Of a stretch of 64,000 nt of DNA, positions 35,701 to 47,322 are shown in pieces. The translations under genes were made by a program, and so were the position numbers. Below the pieces are notes generated by a model. It was not told the DNA's origin and made no database searches. It saw only the letters and a program-made list of their open reading frames with translations. Position 1 is the stretch's first letter. Each line of letters begins with the position of its first letter. Source of the stretch: Kwoniella bestiolae CBS 10118 (taxonomy: Eukaryota > Basidiomycota > Tremellomycetes > Tremellales > Cryptococcaceae); assembly GCF_000512585.2 (NCBI RefSeq), contig NC_089246.1, forward strand, positions 1,736,001-1,800,000. Reading direction: 5' to 3'.

Positions 35701-37239
35701 ATGGCAGAGATAAAAGAGGGCGACTCAAACTTTGGTATGTCTGTCTCTTGATCTGCTCCTTCTAGCTCCAACTTCCGTATCCATCTACACATCACAGGCA
35801 CTCTCCAAAGTGTACCTGTTCCTAAAGCGTCGAAACTGATCTGCTATGTCGTCGTATACAGACGCCCTGTTCAAGGCATTCGTCATGATCGTAGTATCCG
35901 AAATAGGGGACAAGACCTTCCTGATAGCTGCTATTATGGCGACTCGACATCCCCGAGTAACAGTTTTCGGAGGGGCGTTCGCGAGTCTGGTGGTTATGAG
36001 TATATTGAGTGCTGCGTTGGGGAGGGTGATTCTGGGGCTGATACCTAAGGTGAGTGCGATACGACACGACGGAGCGAAGCGAGGGAGTATCGTCAAGAAG
36101 GGATAGGCATTCTCTTTGTTACGATTCCTCGTTTGGAAGGTCAAATGGATTCCATTATTTCCTTAATCTTATATCTATCTATAAACACATGATCGTTCAA
36201 CCTTGTCAAATGGATCCATGCTGACTCCCTTTTGATCACTAACAGGTATGGACCCTCTGGGCAGCCTCCATCCTCTTCCTGATATTCGGCCTCAAAATGC
36301 TCCAAGAATCCTTCTCCATGTCCTCAGGAAGCTCCCACATGCAAGACGAGATGCGCGAAGTGGAAGAAGAGCTCGAAGAAGACTCAGCAGTACACGATAC
36401 CCACAACGCGAGAGGGACAAGCTCAAACATCCCCCTAGAATCGTTGGAGGAAGGGAAAGTGCTAAGTGGGGGAGGAGCGGCCGATATCCCCTCATCGCCT
36501 TCAACTAGGACATCGAAGTTACCAAAATACAAATCTGGTCCCAGTATACATTTCCCCCTATCTGGCTCGAAATCAAATGGAGGTGGGGTTGGACCGCTGG
36601 AAGAGAGAAATTGGAGTGTAGCGTTCAAGGAGAGATGCAGGAATACGCTTCAACTACTTACGAATCCTGTCTTCGCGCAGGCGTTCGTATTGACGTTTTT
36701 GGGGGAGTGGGGGGATAGGTCCCAGATTACTACTATTGCTATGGGTGGTGCTCATGTGAGTGGAGTCTCTCCCTTGATAATGATAATAATATTATATGGA
36801 TCACTGCCAAGATGATTTCCTGTTCTGCGATAAACAAATGTCATCCTTGTATATCCTCCTAAACCTAGAATCATCTGTCATCCCTACGGTCACCTACACA
36901 TATGGTCCAATGATCTGAACCCCATGCTAATTCTCTTACCTTGACTCACAGAGCGTCCCTGTCATCGCATTCGGTACGATCCTAGGACACGGTCTATGTA
37001 CAGCAGGAGCAGTGATAGGCGGAAGGTATTTGTCCACCAAGATATCAGTAAAGCATAGTAAGTCAACCGTCACCCATCATAGGGCATTGCCTATCGAGAT
37101 GTAAAGACAAAGGCTGACGTCTTTCTTGTACCAAATTGCAGTCTCATTACTGGGCTCCGCAGCATTCATAATATTCGCTTTCCTCTATGCTTTGGAGGCG
37201 TTCTACTATAGACCCGAATTGGACGACTCGACTTTCTAG
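35701..37239 (+). CDS. GDT1: GDT1/TMEM165-like (UPF0016) Mn2+/Ca2+ transporter
   Basis: Exons 35701-35734, 35862-36049, 36246-36755, 36952-37057 and 37142-37239 give 311 residues. Both copies of the E-x-G-D-[KR]-[TS] motif are present: VSEIGDKTFLIAAIMATRHP in the first half and FLGEWGDRSQITTIAMGGAH in the second. Each repeat has three membrane segments. Family members are Golgi cation/proton exchangers that supply Mn2+ for glycosylation and take up Ca2+. A long acidic, Ser-rich loop (MREVEEELEEDSAVHDTH and on to KYKSGPSIHF, about residues 95-180) joins the halves and is longer than in yeast Gdt1. It could be a regulatory site. Confidence 0.92.
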
Positions 37240-37508
37240 AGGAAGAGACTTAGACTTGTTGGAGACGAATAAATCTTGCTCAGACTTAGGATAGACAGCA
37301 TCCATAGCGATCACACAAACAGCATACACATCTTTCTCTCTCTCACATAATCATAGACCTCCATCTTCACCTCATCCATAGCTGATAACGATAAACGGAT
37401 GCATTCATACCCTGCAAATTCGTTCCAAACACATGACATCCAATAAATCATATCATGACTTTGTATAAACCCTTCGATGTTCATTACTGTACTGCACGTA
37501 AAACAACG

Positions 37509-38776
37509 CTATATCTCCTCATCGTCCGTCTCCTCCTCATCCTCCCAAATCAAATCCCCACTAGCCCCCTCTCCCTCATGAGCGTAAGGCAACGGTACCT
37601 GTGCTCTCTTGGATTTCTGCTCATCCGTCAAACTGAGATTGAAGGGTAGATCCAACTCCGAATGCGTGTTCATCGTCTTTTCCCCTCCTCCCGCACTGAG
37701 CGGTTTGGACAATGGGTTCAAATCCACAAGCTCATCCAGCTGTACAACCTTCAATCCCCCTTCTTCTAACACCTTAACTCCCTCAAGTGATCTACTTATA
37801 CCCTTGATCCCTCCAGTAGGTTTGCGCACGAGGACCTGTATGATGGCAGACCCACCAAGAGACCAGGTCGGATCAAATTCGACTTTCTCATTTGAAGCCT
37901 TCAATGCCATGTCGGTATGGGTGGATCGCTTGGTGGTGTTTTCAAGGATCATCCATAGGTTCGGTGAGGGGATTGCACTAATGGGAGAGAGGTATGATTT
38001 CGAGAGATGTTCGACTAGGGGTGGAGAGTGGGGTGTGAGGAGGGTGAGGGTGGAGTGGAACGAGGGGGTTAGGAGGGTTTGGGAGATTGGTGAGTTGGGA
38101 GGTAGGAGGAGGATCAGCCGGGAGGGGGCTACAAGGTAGAAGGGTTAGCTTGATGATCTGGGAGAGTGGAGGGTTTGGCCGACCGAGCTCACCTTTGACT
38201 TTCTTAATGCTGTTTAGGATGGCTTTGATCAGGGAGAGGACTTTTGATGCGGAGTAATCTTCTGAGAGGATATCCAAGGCGTCTATGAATATCTGTCCGG
38301 AGGTATCTAGATCGGTGGAAAAATAAGCTTCGTTGACTCGTTGACTTTACCAATCTTCACACAGCTTACATGCAGAGAAGATCTTTTCTCTGATAAATTC
38401 TATAGATACGTCTTCATCGCTATACCCATTGATGGTATTCGTCAAATCCACCACATTGATCTTCGAGCCCATAGAAGATGAAGAGGGAGGTAAGAGTATC
38501 TCAGGGGGATGTAACACCGATATCAAGGTTGTTTCTTCTCCTCTACAAGCGAAAACTCCCTCGTCAGCTATCATTATTGTGCTTCACAGACAGAATAGCC
38601 GAGAGATCTCGCTCGACCCACCTCCTTATACCCCTGCTTAAAACCTCTTTGAAAACATTCAACCCCGAGAAAGATGTACTATCGCTTATCACGCATAACG
38701 ATTGATGTGGTATCTGGGCATTATCCAGTGCACCGTTGAGGAGTGGTCCGATATCGCCGGATGATCTTGATGGCAT
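37509..38776 (-). CDS. ELP5: Elongator subunit 5
   Basis: Exons 38776-38622, 38542-38370, 38306-38193 and 38128-37509 give 353 residues. The N-terminal RecA-like part reads SLCVISDSTSFSGLNVFKEV and continues TSGQIFIDALDILSEDYSAS. The diagnostic Elp5 tail is DLPFNLSLTDEQKSKRAQVP-LPYAHEGE followed by an acidic end. Elp5 forms the Elp4-5-6 ring of Elongator, which modifies wobble uridines of tRNA. Divergence of the N-terminal half is normal for Elp5. Intron 2 ends at TTCCACCGATCTAG; using the later CAG or ATAG breaks the frame or loses the strand. Confidence 0.85.
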
Positions 38777-39099
38777 CGTGACTATCTGTCAAGCTGAGCT
38801 GGGAAAATAGAAAGGATAGAAGGACGAAAGAAGAGAAGGGAGGAAAAAGTTGAATATGTCTGGATGGATGCGGGGTAAATGGGAAGATGTTGTACGGACA
38901 TGTGGTGAATCTCCGCATCTCCGCATAGATAGGGGATCTGAATGAGTGAGGTGATACAGTACGAGTATATAAACGTTGTCTGCTTTCTTGTCAATCCTTC
39001 TCTCATCCTCACATCACCGCTACATAAACAACTCGCAACAGGATACACCACATACAGCTTACCACACCCAGAACTCCCAACCTCTCAGAGAAAGACAGA
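38777..39099. other. Divergent promoter region (ELP5 / nucleoside hydrolase)
   Basis: About 320 bp shared upstream of the two genes. Nothing else seen. Confidence 0.5.
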
Positions 39100-40634
39100 A
39101 TGCCCCAAAAGATCATCCTAGATACAGACCCAGGAGTAGACGACGTCCTCGCGATCCTCCTCTCCCTCTCCTCCCCCGAATTACAGGTCCTCCTCATATC
39201 CATAGTCTTCGGAAACACCCATGCTCCCGTGGCTCATGGCAACCTGTTGAAGATCTATCATAGCTTGTCGAAGGAGGTCGAACAGATACCTGATGCTCAG
39301 TCACGATATGGGGCTTTGGCAGATACGAGTAATAGGACGATGTTGGCGTTGGGTGAGGATGGGCCGATTGGGGGTGAGAAGGCTGTGGCGGCGTATTTTG
39401 TGGGTACTGACCATCTACACAAACAACCTTCAACCTTTCATGCCTCTTTCCGTTTATCATTCTGTTGTGGGAATGACGTGATTGCTCGGAAACGGGAGAT
39501 GATCAATATAACTGATAGTACTCGCCTTTGCACAGCACGGTCCAGACGGATTATCAAACATCACTGAAACCCACCCTCACTTCACCCCTCCCCAACTTGA
39601 TGCTTCTACCCCTCACGAGCATCTGGAGATTTCCAAGAAACCCTCTCATGAGGTTATGCTGGATATACTGCGAGAAGAGGACGATGACTCGGTGGTGATC
39701 GTAGCCTTGGGACCATGTAAGTGGATCTCTATGTCTGATCATCCACGGCAAACGCGTACACAAGGAATGGCGTCAGACTCAGGACTGGACTCGATCTGAA
39801 TGCATTGGCGTCTTGCCTTTCACAATCATCCTCTCATATCGCCCTTCACCCCAATGATGCACTATCCTAATGGCCAACACAGTGACAAACCTCGCCCACG
39901 CCTTCCGCACCGACCCCAAATCCTTCTCTCGTGTCTCCCGAATCGTATGGATGGGTGGCGCCCTCGACCACCCAGGAAACACCTCAGCCACAGCCGAGTT
40001 CAACTGCTTCGCCGACCCCTTCGCCGCATCCGAGATGTTGGAAGGGTGCAAAGCGGGTTTGTTCGAGCTCATCCTAGCGCCATTGGACATAACCACCCCA
40101 CACGCCATCCCATTCTCCGACCTTATCCATCCATCTGTCGTCAGGATCCCCAACTCCAGGGGAGTGATCGTTGAAACGGACGAGGAACCAAGTCCACTGC
40201 AGGCATTCGTATCTGCCATGTTAGTTAGAGTTAGGGGATTGCAAGCGAGTTTCGGTCTGGAAGATTCAATGGAGATGCATGATCCCGTGGCGGTGTGGTA
40301 TGCCCTCGCCCACGCTATGCAGAAGCGCAATTCCCCGCCTTTAGATGGGTGGAAGTTGACCCAAAGGGATTTCAAGATCGAACGTATTGGGGAGTTGACG
40401 AGGGGGATGTGCGTGATTGATAGAAGGGGGACGGGGGAGTCGAATAATACTGATAGGTCCAAGGATGAGGATCTGAAGAGTTTTGGGATTGGGAAGAAGG
40501 ATGAGGAGACGGGTAGGATGGGTGAGAAGATTGATAAGGCGAGACAACTTCCTTGGGTTATTGTGAAGACTCCGGGGATCGATGAGTTGAGGAGGGTCTT
40601 GTTGGGTCGGGTGTTCGGGACGAAGGTCGAGTAA
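39100..40634 (+). CDS. Inosine-uridine nucleoside hydrolase family protein
   Basis: Exons 39100-39399, 39536-39716 and 39883-40634 give 410 residues. The N-terminal Ca2+-binding DxDxxxDD motif is exact (KIILDTDPGVDDVLAILLSL). VIVALGPLTNLAHAF is restored by splicing intron 2. The WMGGALDHPGNTS and AEFNCFADPFAASEML segments and the MHDPVAVWYALAH active-site Asp/His follow. Such enzymes split the N-glycosidic bond of ribonucleosides for salvage (Urh1-like). The C-terminal 90 residues include a charged insert (TGESNNTDRSKDEDLKSFG). Intron 2 is 166 nt. Confidence 0.92.
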
Positions 40635-40988
40635 TCGAGTTAGCAAATTTCGATGATCGGGGAGATAATGGAATGAGAGATGGAGGGGTATATGGTCACG
40701 GTAGATAGAGTTGTAAGATGCACATAGAACAGGTCCTAGAAATTAGCATGATTATAGGAGTATTAAATATGCATTTCTCGTTGTTAAATATATTACCTTC
40801 TCGCTAAATCTTCCCAATATGGTATTGATACATTTTGTGCAAGACAGATAGATAATCTTATATGATATGCTTCCCCTTTTCAGTCTGCTTCTCATCCTAG
40901 CTTCTAGTACCTCGTCCTGACTAGACATACCTCCAAAAATCGCATCCTTCCACTATCAACCTCGACCCTTGACTACCATACCCACAAC
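40635..40988. other. Convergent 3' flanks
   Basis: 3' ends of the nucleoside hydrolase (+) and the PYM gene (-). AT-rich; no gene seen. Confidence 0.5.
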
Positions 40989-42164
40989 CTAAGCCGAAGC
41001 CTTCCCATCGTCCTTCTTCGTCCCCTCCCTTGAAGCATTCCCAACAGTATTAGCCACCACGAGATTCTTAACTCTACTAGCCAATGACGAGATATCATTT
41101 GCACCCCCTTCTCGGACTTTGTATTCTTTCCGTTCTCTCGGTTGTTGCTGAGCAGGTGTAGGTTTGGTTTGATTTTGGTTTTGCTTATTCCCTTGATTCT
41201 GACCTTGCCTATTTCCCTGATTCTGTGATCCTCCCCTATTAGATTGTTGTCTCCCACCTCTAGAGGGTTTCCTCCCCGCCGTCCTCCAGTCGTTGGTATC
41301 CGCTCTGGAAGGTCTGGGTTCCTCTATTGGTGGAGGGTTTGCCAGCCCTATCGGACCTTTCCGTCCACCCTGAATGGGATGGGGTTTCTGCTGGACTTCG
41401 TTCTTCCTATCATCCACTATCGAGGGCTTGGTGGTGGTTTTCTGTTCCAAGGCAGTTTCGGGTTGAGAGCCTGACGGAGCAGGAGGTGCAGGTTCGATGG
41501 CGGCTGTCTTGGCACTTTGATCTTTCGTTTCGGTTTCCCTCTCATGAATATCATCCAAGATACTTTCGTTGGGTACTCCTCCATTATCTTCCAAAGGCGG
41601 GAAACTCTGTTCCGCCCCCTTCTCTGAAGTTTTCCCTTGCTCCCCATTCTGTTGGTGTCGGGCAATATCAACCTTCTTAAACTCCTCGTCCAACTTCCCA
41701 ACATCCTCATCATCATCATCATCCTCATCCCAACTAACCGCAACCTTCTCTCGCCTCTTCTCCCGACGCTTCTCATTCTTAATTTGCGCCTTGGTTTTCT
41801 CCCTGGGTTCCGACGCAAAGACGTTCTCCTCTTTCGACTTTGAGGCTTGTGGACCTAGCCTGTTGGATCCTGGTATAGTCGGGCGGGAGTTGGCACGGGC
41901 ATCTTCGGCTGCCTGGCGGGATGAGCGGAAGCGTCCGACATCCTCTTGGGGGGTGAAGCCTGGTCGGACTTTCTGTTCTTTCCTTACTCTACGATGACAG
42001 CGTTCAAGTCAGTATGGTATTAGGCTATATGCCGTGGAAGTTTGGAATGGTACCACTCACGTCCCGTCCTTCCTCTTGCTTTGGGGTATAACCCTCTCCA
42101 ATGTCTGAGGATCAACGATGATTCCAGAAGCGGTTCTTTCGGGGTTGAGGGGTGGTAGTGACAT
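40989..42164 (-). CDS. PYM/WIBG-like Mago-Y14 binding protein
   Basis: Exons 42164-42061 and 41988-40989 give 367 residues. The N-terminal Mago-binding module is intact across the splice: SGIIVDPQTLERVIPQSKRK, DGT-VRKEQKVRPGFTPQEDV. PYM removes exon-junction complexes from translated mRNA by binding the Mago-Y14 pair and the 40S subunit. The middle has a Lys/Arg-rich helix (KAQIKNEKRREKRREK) and an acidic DDDDDED run. The C-terminal half is Gln/Asn/Gly/Arg-rich (SNRGGSQNQGNRQGQNQG), a low-complexity RNA-binding-like tail. It is longer than animal PYM (about 200 aa). A working exon-junction complex fits the intron-dense genome. Confidence 0.82.
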
Positions 42165-42315
42165 GGTTCTTGAACAATTCGATTTCGTGGGAGTTACGGA
42201 AAAGTAGCTGCGCAGTGTAAGCTGATTTTGTCAGAGGTGAGAAAGCAACAGCAGAGATGATATCCTTTATACAGCAGGTGACTGTCGACTGAACAAAAAT
42301 TTGATACTGTTTGAC

Positions 42316-42669
42316 AGCTCGAGTACATGGATCTATGACATACCTCTTGAAATTATCCAAGAGTTGAGATCGGTAAACTCTCAGAGCTACGTCAGACTTG
42401 ACCTGCCAGACGGAATCAAATATTACCCAATGTGGCGCGGATCATGCATTTAGGCCCAAGATTTAAGGTTCGTGGCAGTGTGGCAAAACCCTCCCAACTC
42501 CGTCCTACCTCTCGAAATCGACCCCAAACCATGTCATATGCATGCATTTTCCCACCTAACCAACGCAGAAAAGACATACAATGGCACAAGGAAGATTGTA
42601 AACACCCTCTGGCGAGGTTTGAAGCATGTAGGTATCCCCGTTGTCGAGAAACACCACTATCGACCCTAG
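42316..42669 (+). CDS. Coding-like exons without a resolved start
   Basis: The last exon, from about 42452 (after GCATTTAG) to the TAG ending at 42669, reads AQDLRFVAVWQNPPNSVLPL, EIDPKPCHMHAFSHLTNAEK, IVNTLWRGLKHVGIPVVEKH. It is strongly protein-like with good codon use. Upstream, 42318-42373 (STWIYDIPLEIIQELRS) joins it in phase if GTAAAC is the donor. The acceptor TTTGACAG at 42317 would need a phase-2 upstream exon, and the only near ATG (42257) gives phase 0. The family is not recognised. It may be a short real gene divergent from PYM, or a remnant. Confidence 0.35.
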
Positions 42670-42746
42670 TTCTCCTCCCTGACATCCAAATCGCCTGATT
42701 TCGAGCTGGATATGCTCAGGATAGTCCAGGGAAAGTAGGGGAACGC

Positions 42747-42751
42747 AAAAA
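42747..42751 (-). terminator. RNA polymerase III T-run
   Basis: Five T residues on the minus strand, three bases after the tRNA 3' end. Confidence 0.7.
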
Positions 42752-42753
42752 GC

Positions 42754-42858
42754 GGCCTCGTCCCGGGATTGAACCGAGGACCACCTCAACTGTCTGCGAT
42801 CTCATCTAGAAAGAAAGAACAACCCAAATGAGGCATGCTACCACTGCACCAACGAAGC
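42754..42858 (-). tRNA. tRNA-Pro (UGG) with 33-nt intron
   Basis: The acceptor stem GCTTCGT/ACGAGGC (one G-U pair), D stem GTGC/GCAT with AGTGGTA loop, anticodon stem CCTCA/TGAGG with loop TTTGGGT (anticodon TGG at 42826-42824), and T arm CTCGG-TTCAATC-CCGGG all fold. The intron (42822-42790) starts one base 3' of the anticodon, the canonical nuclear position. The A box (TGGTGCAGTGG) and B box (GGTTCAATC) are present. Confidence 0.93.
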
Positions 42859-43576
42859 GAAACCCTAAAATTGATTAGGGTCCTCAAAACTACCTGTACG
42901 GCGTTTTTCGGGCAAATGCGGTCACGCCCGCCTCTTTTTGTCGCAGACGCGTCCCAGAACCAAATTTTCAAACTGCGAAATGAAGGCATTATGGTGGAGA
43001 TGAAGCGATCTTGGCTCTCGAAACCCCTAATCGCACACACGTTCCCGACATATTCATGTTGGAGGGAAGTAGGCTATAGAGTTGACAGGTCGTTCCAGCT
43101 CTGGCTTGGGAGCTCCAGTACCGGAAAGACTCGATGATGCGGTGAGATTGGCATATATGACGAAGTGTGGGCGCATCGACATGGACGACATTGCGGAAAC
43201 GAATCCTGATGACTCATGATCATCCGTGCCTTCCCTTCACCAGCTCGTCAATCTCCACTCTCTTTCTCAATCTTCCTTCTCCAGCCTTCTATGTCTTCTT
43301 GCTAGCTACGACAAATAACTCGAATAGATCCGAGTCTGCTCCTGAAATCAAACAACCGACTCGATCGAGGTCCATGACCGAGATCCTTTGTTTGCGTGTT
43401 GAGCCTCAGCCTCCCTTGTTTACTTTTACACTAACCGACAATGTAAATACGCACACCGTTTCAGCCCAGAGCTAAGCACGTCCTTCAATCAACTTTACTC
43501 GCCAATCACACGACAACAAACGTGACTGACACACGCACTAGAACGTCGTTGGTTGATCGGATCAACACATCATAGT
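42859..43576. other. Intergenic with one orphan coding-like exon
   Basis: 5' flank of the tRNA, then a plus-strand stretch (about 43066-43219) that begins after GAAGTAG or CTATAG. It reads LTGRSSSGLGAPVPERLDDA-VRLAYMTKCGRIDMDDIAET to a TGA. It has no ATG and no upstream exon that fits. It may be a gene remnant. Nothing else is supported. Confidence 0.3.
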
Positions 43577-43945
43577 TCAGGTCATACATGGTGTTTGAAG
43601 TTTGAGGGAAATGCGGAGAGGTATGAAACACCTCTCATGTAACTCTTCGGGAAATGACGGTGAGGAGGTTGTGAATAACCTAGCATACCACTGAGCTCAC
43701 TGATGAAGATCATCCTTTCAACGATCGAGCCAAACGTATAAGGAAACACGACTTTACCATCTACTCTACCTCTTGTCAAGGTGATACCTTTCAACGGGCT
43801 CACCTTGGTACTACACTGTATTCACACACTAAAGGCAAAGCAATCCACTTGTAGGTACACAGTATCTTGACTTACCATTCTTCTCAGATCCAGACTCTTT
43901 TCTTCCCCACTCGAGCTCACCCTTGATCTGATGGAAAACACGCAT
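43577..43945 (-). CDS. Candidate small spliced gene, about 74 aa
   Basis: Segments 43945-43876 (ATG start, MRVFHQIKGELEWGRKESGS), 43787-43701 (ITLTRGRVDGKVVFPYTFGS and IVERMIFI) and 43644-43577 join in phase to a stop. The donors GTAAGT and GTGAGC are good; both acceptors (TTGAAAG, CCCGAAG) are weak. No family is recognised. It is offered as a candidate only. Confidence 0.28.
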
Positions 43946-44257
43946 AAACACACAACGCACACAAATACACACCACACACGTACATCGACACACATATATC
44001 ATCATCATCATAATAGCAGATAAAACGTAAACAACCCTTCCCCTCTTATCTTCATTTCTCGATCATCCCCATTTACCCACTCCATATGCATACACATACA
44101 TCTCATTAGATCGTCCATTGAACATTGACAAGTGAGCTCAACCCCATACACACCCGTGACCGGCGGATCAGAATCTGACTCAAACTTGCTCCATCCAGTC
44201 CGAGACAAAATACCTTTCGAACATTCAACCTGTTATCCCAAACCAGCCAACTCCGAG
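43946..44257. other. Leader-like DNA upstream of the large Ser/Pro-rich gene
   Basis: CA-rich plus-strand leader. A GTGAGC donor-like site at 44132 and acceptor-like CAG sites downstream suggest a possible 5'UTR intron. The in-frame GTG at 44132 is not taken as a start. Confidence 0.4.
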
Positions 44258-46744
44258 ATGATACCTTCTGTGGAGACATCAACACCTATTCGAGATATAT
44301 CAACAACGATTAAATCATTTCATTCCCCATTTTCAAAAAACTTCTTTTCCTCTTCTTCATCATCAAACACATCTACCCCAACAAGATCCAACAGCGTACT
44401 TAAGAAGAAACCATTCCGCAAGCAATCGTTCTCACCTTCCAGAGTATACTCCTCATCCAAACAATTCACTTCCATCTCTACATTCTCAAGTCATACATCT
44501 ACCTCAGAGGAGATACAAACGATGGGCCAACAAAATTCGAAATCCTCCTCTTCACCCGAATTCGAGCCTCCTTCCGCCTTGATCCACCCTAATCTACCCT
44601 TCTCCGCCTTCTCTTCGCCCGGTCCAGATCCATTCCACCATTCTCCTCCACCCACTCATCGTATCACTTCTCCACAACCCCCGCCATCCTCTCCCGCGTT
44701 CTATCATGCTCCGCACTCTGCACCTGTCGTTCCGGTCAGCATCAGGCCAAAGGGTTTAATACGTTCTCTGTCGGCTAAACGTAGAGGCGATTCTCGTAGA
44801 CCCTCGGAACCCGAACCTGAACTCCCTTCAATGGGAAGTATTAAAGCGTTGAGAACACCGGGACAAGTGGATCTGAAAACCTCAATGAAAGAGTTTGAAG
44901 CTCTGGTCCAGAAAGCAGAGATGAACGCTGGGATTAGACCTGCCTCTCCTCATGAGAACGAGGTATCATCCACATTCCCCAAGCGATCCCAACACTCCAA
45001 GAGGCCTTCAATCCATAAAGCGAATTTCGACAACTCGCCTATACCGAAATTATCAGCTACTCCCGCTTACCTCCGTCCTACACCCTACAGGCGAAACTCC
45101 TCGGCATCGTCCATCCATTCTTCCAGAGTATCTATCAAATCTGCGAGAAGGGCAGAAAGGGAATGGAGAGCGAAAGTAGCGGCCCTTTCTTCTGGATTCT
45201 CACCTTCCACCTCTTCCCTTCTGAACAGCAACACATCGCCCAAGGCCCCTATGCGGAAGGGAGGTCCGGTACCACCTAAGAGAACACCCATGTCGACTTC
45301 TGCTCATGCGATGTCGCAGACCAGTAGGAGTACCTCGCCCCTCAACACAGAGGAAGAGGGTACAGTCATTGTCACTCCACCTCATTCTGCTCCTAATTCC
45401 TTCGGTATTCCACTCTCCAACAAGTCATTCGAGACTTTGGGTCATTATCCCAATTCCTCAACAGTCCTAGATTCACCCACTCCCGGAGCGACCACGATGG
45501 AAGATTGGGAAGCGAGGGAAAGGAAACCCTCTGTACCCCATTCGGCATATTCCAGCGTCTACTCGACAATGAAGAACGAAGATGGCTTGGCTAGACCGAT
45601 ATCATTCGCAAGTGGGCAGTGGTTGGCTCCTGTCAACTCCTCTCCACTGAAGATTCAGGTCAACGCGGAGCAAGACGAAAGCGAAGTCGGATTATTGACC
45701 CCCAATTCAGTATGTGTGAATGGTACGCCCACACCCACAGCCACTTCCGTCGATTCGCCTCACAGAGAGAATCTACCCCCTTTTGAAAGTTTCAAATCGT
45801 CTCCAAGGATGGTAGGCGTGCCTGTCTTACCTCAGGTGGAGACTCCTCGTAAAGAGTCAGAGAAGAAACATCAATCTTTACCTTCACCTCCCCGTCCTAC
45901 CACTCTTCAGAATCGTAGACCATCATTACACATTCCGTCTTCTCTCGAGATCCCGAATTCACCACCCACCTTACCTCCCTTTGCATTCTCCGCGCCCTCT
46001 TCACCTGGTCTAGTCACTCCGACTAAACCAATCTTATCTACTCCGATCAGAAATCTACCTTCGAGTGACGAACCCCAAACACCATATTCACCCACCACCG
46101 CATACATCCTCTCCGCGCCTGATCCCTCGATCGATCAATTGGCTTATTCGAGTTTCGCCAATTCCCCTATCAAACAGTCCAAGGGAGAAGACGAGCCAAA
46201 GACACCGGTGAAGAAACACCCTTTTACATTTGGTGCCAAACCTTCTCCAGAACCTATATCGATGAGCAGAGATCCCACGGGTGGCTCATCAGGTATCGGA
46301 CCGTTGCGATCAGAGGTGAATCAGAATATCGGAATGGGGGTCATACCAAGAAGGAAAAGTGTTGATCCATTCATTCCTCGTCAATTACCTTCTGCCGGTA
46401 CAGCATTGAAACCCAAACATCACATACAGAACCTTCCCTTGGTATCGATGAAAGCGAATATCATAGGTAACAACGATGGGAGGTATGCGAAGGAGCCTGG
46501 ATTGAAGAGATTGAGGGGTAGAGTGGACTTGACACCTGGGATGGAGAATGGTTGTAGACCCCCCAAGAGTGGATTACCGATGGCTGTGAGTGTCGCTGTC
46601 CTTTCTTCTGTTGATATCTATCTACCATGGAACGGAGAGATGGGTCTGTGGTATAACAGAATTGAAAATGATAGTGGCTGACATGATTCGGTCGAATTGG
46701 TGTCTTAGGATCTCGAAAGATGGCTGCACAATACTTCGATCTGA
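44258..46744 (+). CDS. Large Ser/Pro-rich disordered protein, 787 aa
   Basis: A single long exon (44258-46585) from the first in-frame ATG and a 36-nt last exon (46709-46744, DLERWLHNTSI) join in phase across a GTGAGT...GTCTTAG intron. The protein is almost wholly low-complexity Ser/Pro/Thr with many SP/TP sites and basic patches (for example SVLKKKPFRKQSFSPSRVYS, and LIRSLSAKRRGDSRRPSEPE). This suggests proline-directed kinase substrates. One helical island stands out: GQVDLKTSMKEFEALVQKAE at about residue 207. The C-terminal 60 residues (LPLVSMKANIIGNNDGRYAK and on) are less disordered. A cell-cycle or polarity regulator is possible but not shown. Confidence 0.75.
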
Positions 46745-47193
46745 AACGTATCTTACAGCAGGAAGGGTCCGAATTGGAGACTGGTTCTCTGGGAATATCG
46801 ATATAATGTACATACTGAGTGCATGATTCATTGCATTGAATCAGCTCTCACTTGACGATGATGAGGGGTAAAGGTTTGCCAGGTACTGTACATATCTATA
46901 TGACCGTTGTATAATCTCGACTTTTATCTATGTTACAGACTTCCTGTTCTGTCCTGTATTTACAAACGTCATGCAAGGTTTTTCCAGTGCTCTGCCCTGT
47001 GATTCCTCGAAGCATACGCGTCATATGATCTCATCACGGGCAAGGTGTATTCTCGACTCGGAAGGAACCGCTCGGTCATGCAGGTACTCCCTCGCACTGC
47101 CCACCGCTCTCTCCTTTGATACAGCACACTTGTAGGTCTTCCTGTAGGGGATGTCTGACATGCAAGTTTGTTGTTTCATACTGAGGAAGGGGT
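46745..47193. other. Intergenic, left edge of small-gene island
   Basis: No gene seen. C/T-rich 3' flank turning into promoter-like DNA. Confidence 0.5.
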
Positions 47194-47202
47194 ACATATA
47201 AT
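47194..47202 (+). promoter_or_regulatory. TATA-like element
   Basis: ACATATAAT, 121 bp before the ATG at 47323. Confidence 0.4.
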
Positions 47203-47322
47203 CTTGCTCTTCAGGTACTACTTGTACAGTACGTACTACGTTCTCAACATTAATCGAATTTGGCGATCAAGAGAGTGAAGTACAGAATACCTAAATTAGA
47301 ATTGCAGACAACCTCGTGAATC

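Noticed and set aside
36239..36628. Long frame antisense to the GDT1-like exon 3
   Set aside because: Shadow of a real exon; codon use and homology favour the plus strand.
44132..44257. N-terminal extension of the Ser/Pro-rich protein
   Set aside because: The extension begins at a GTG that is also part of a donor-like GTGAGC; the first in-frame ATG is 44258.
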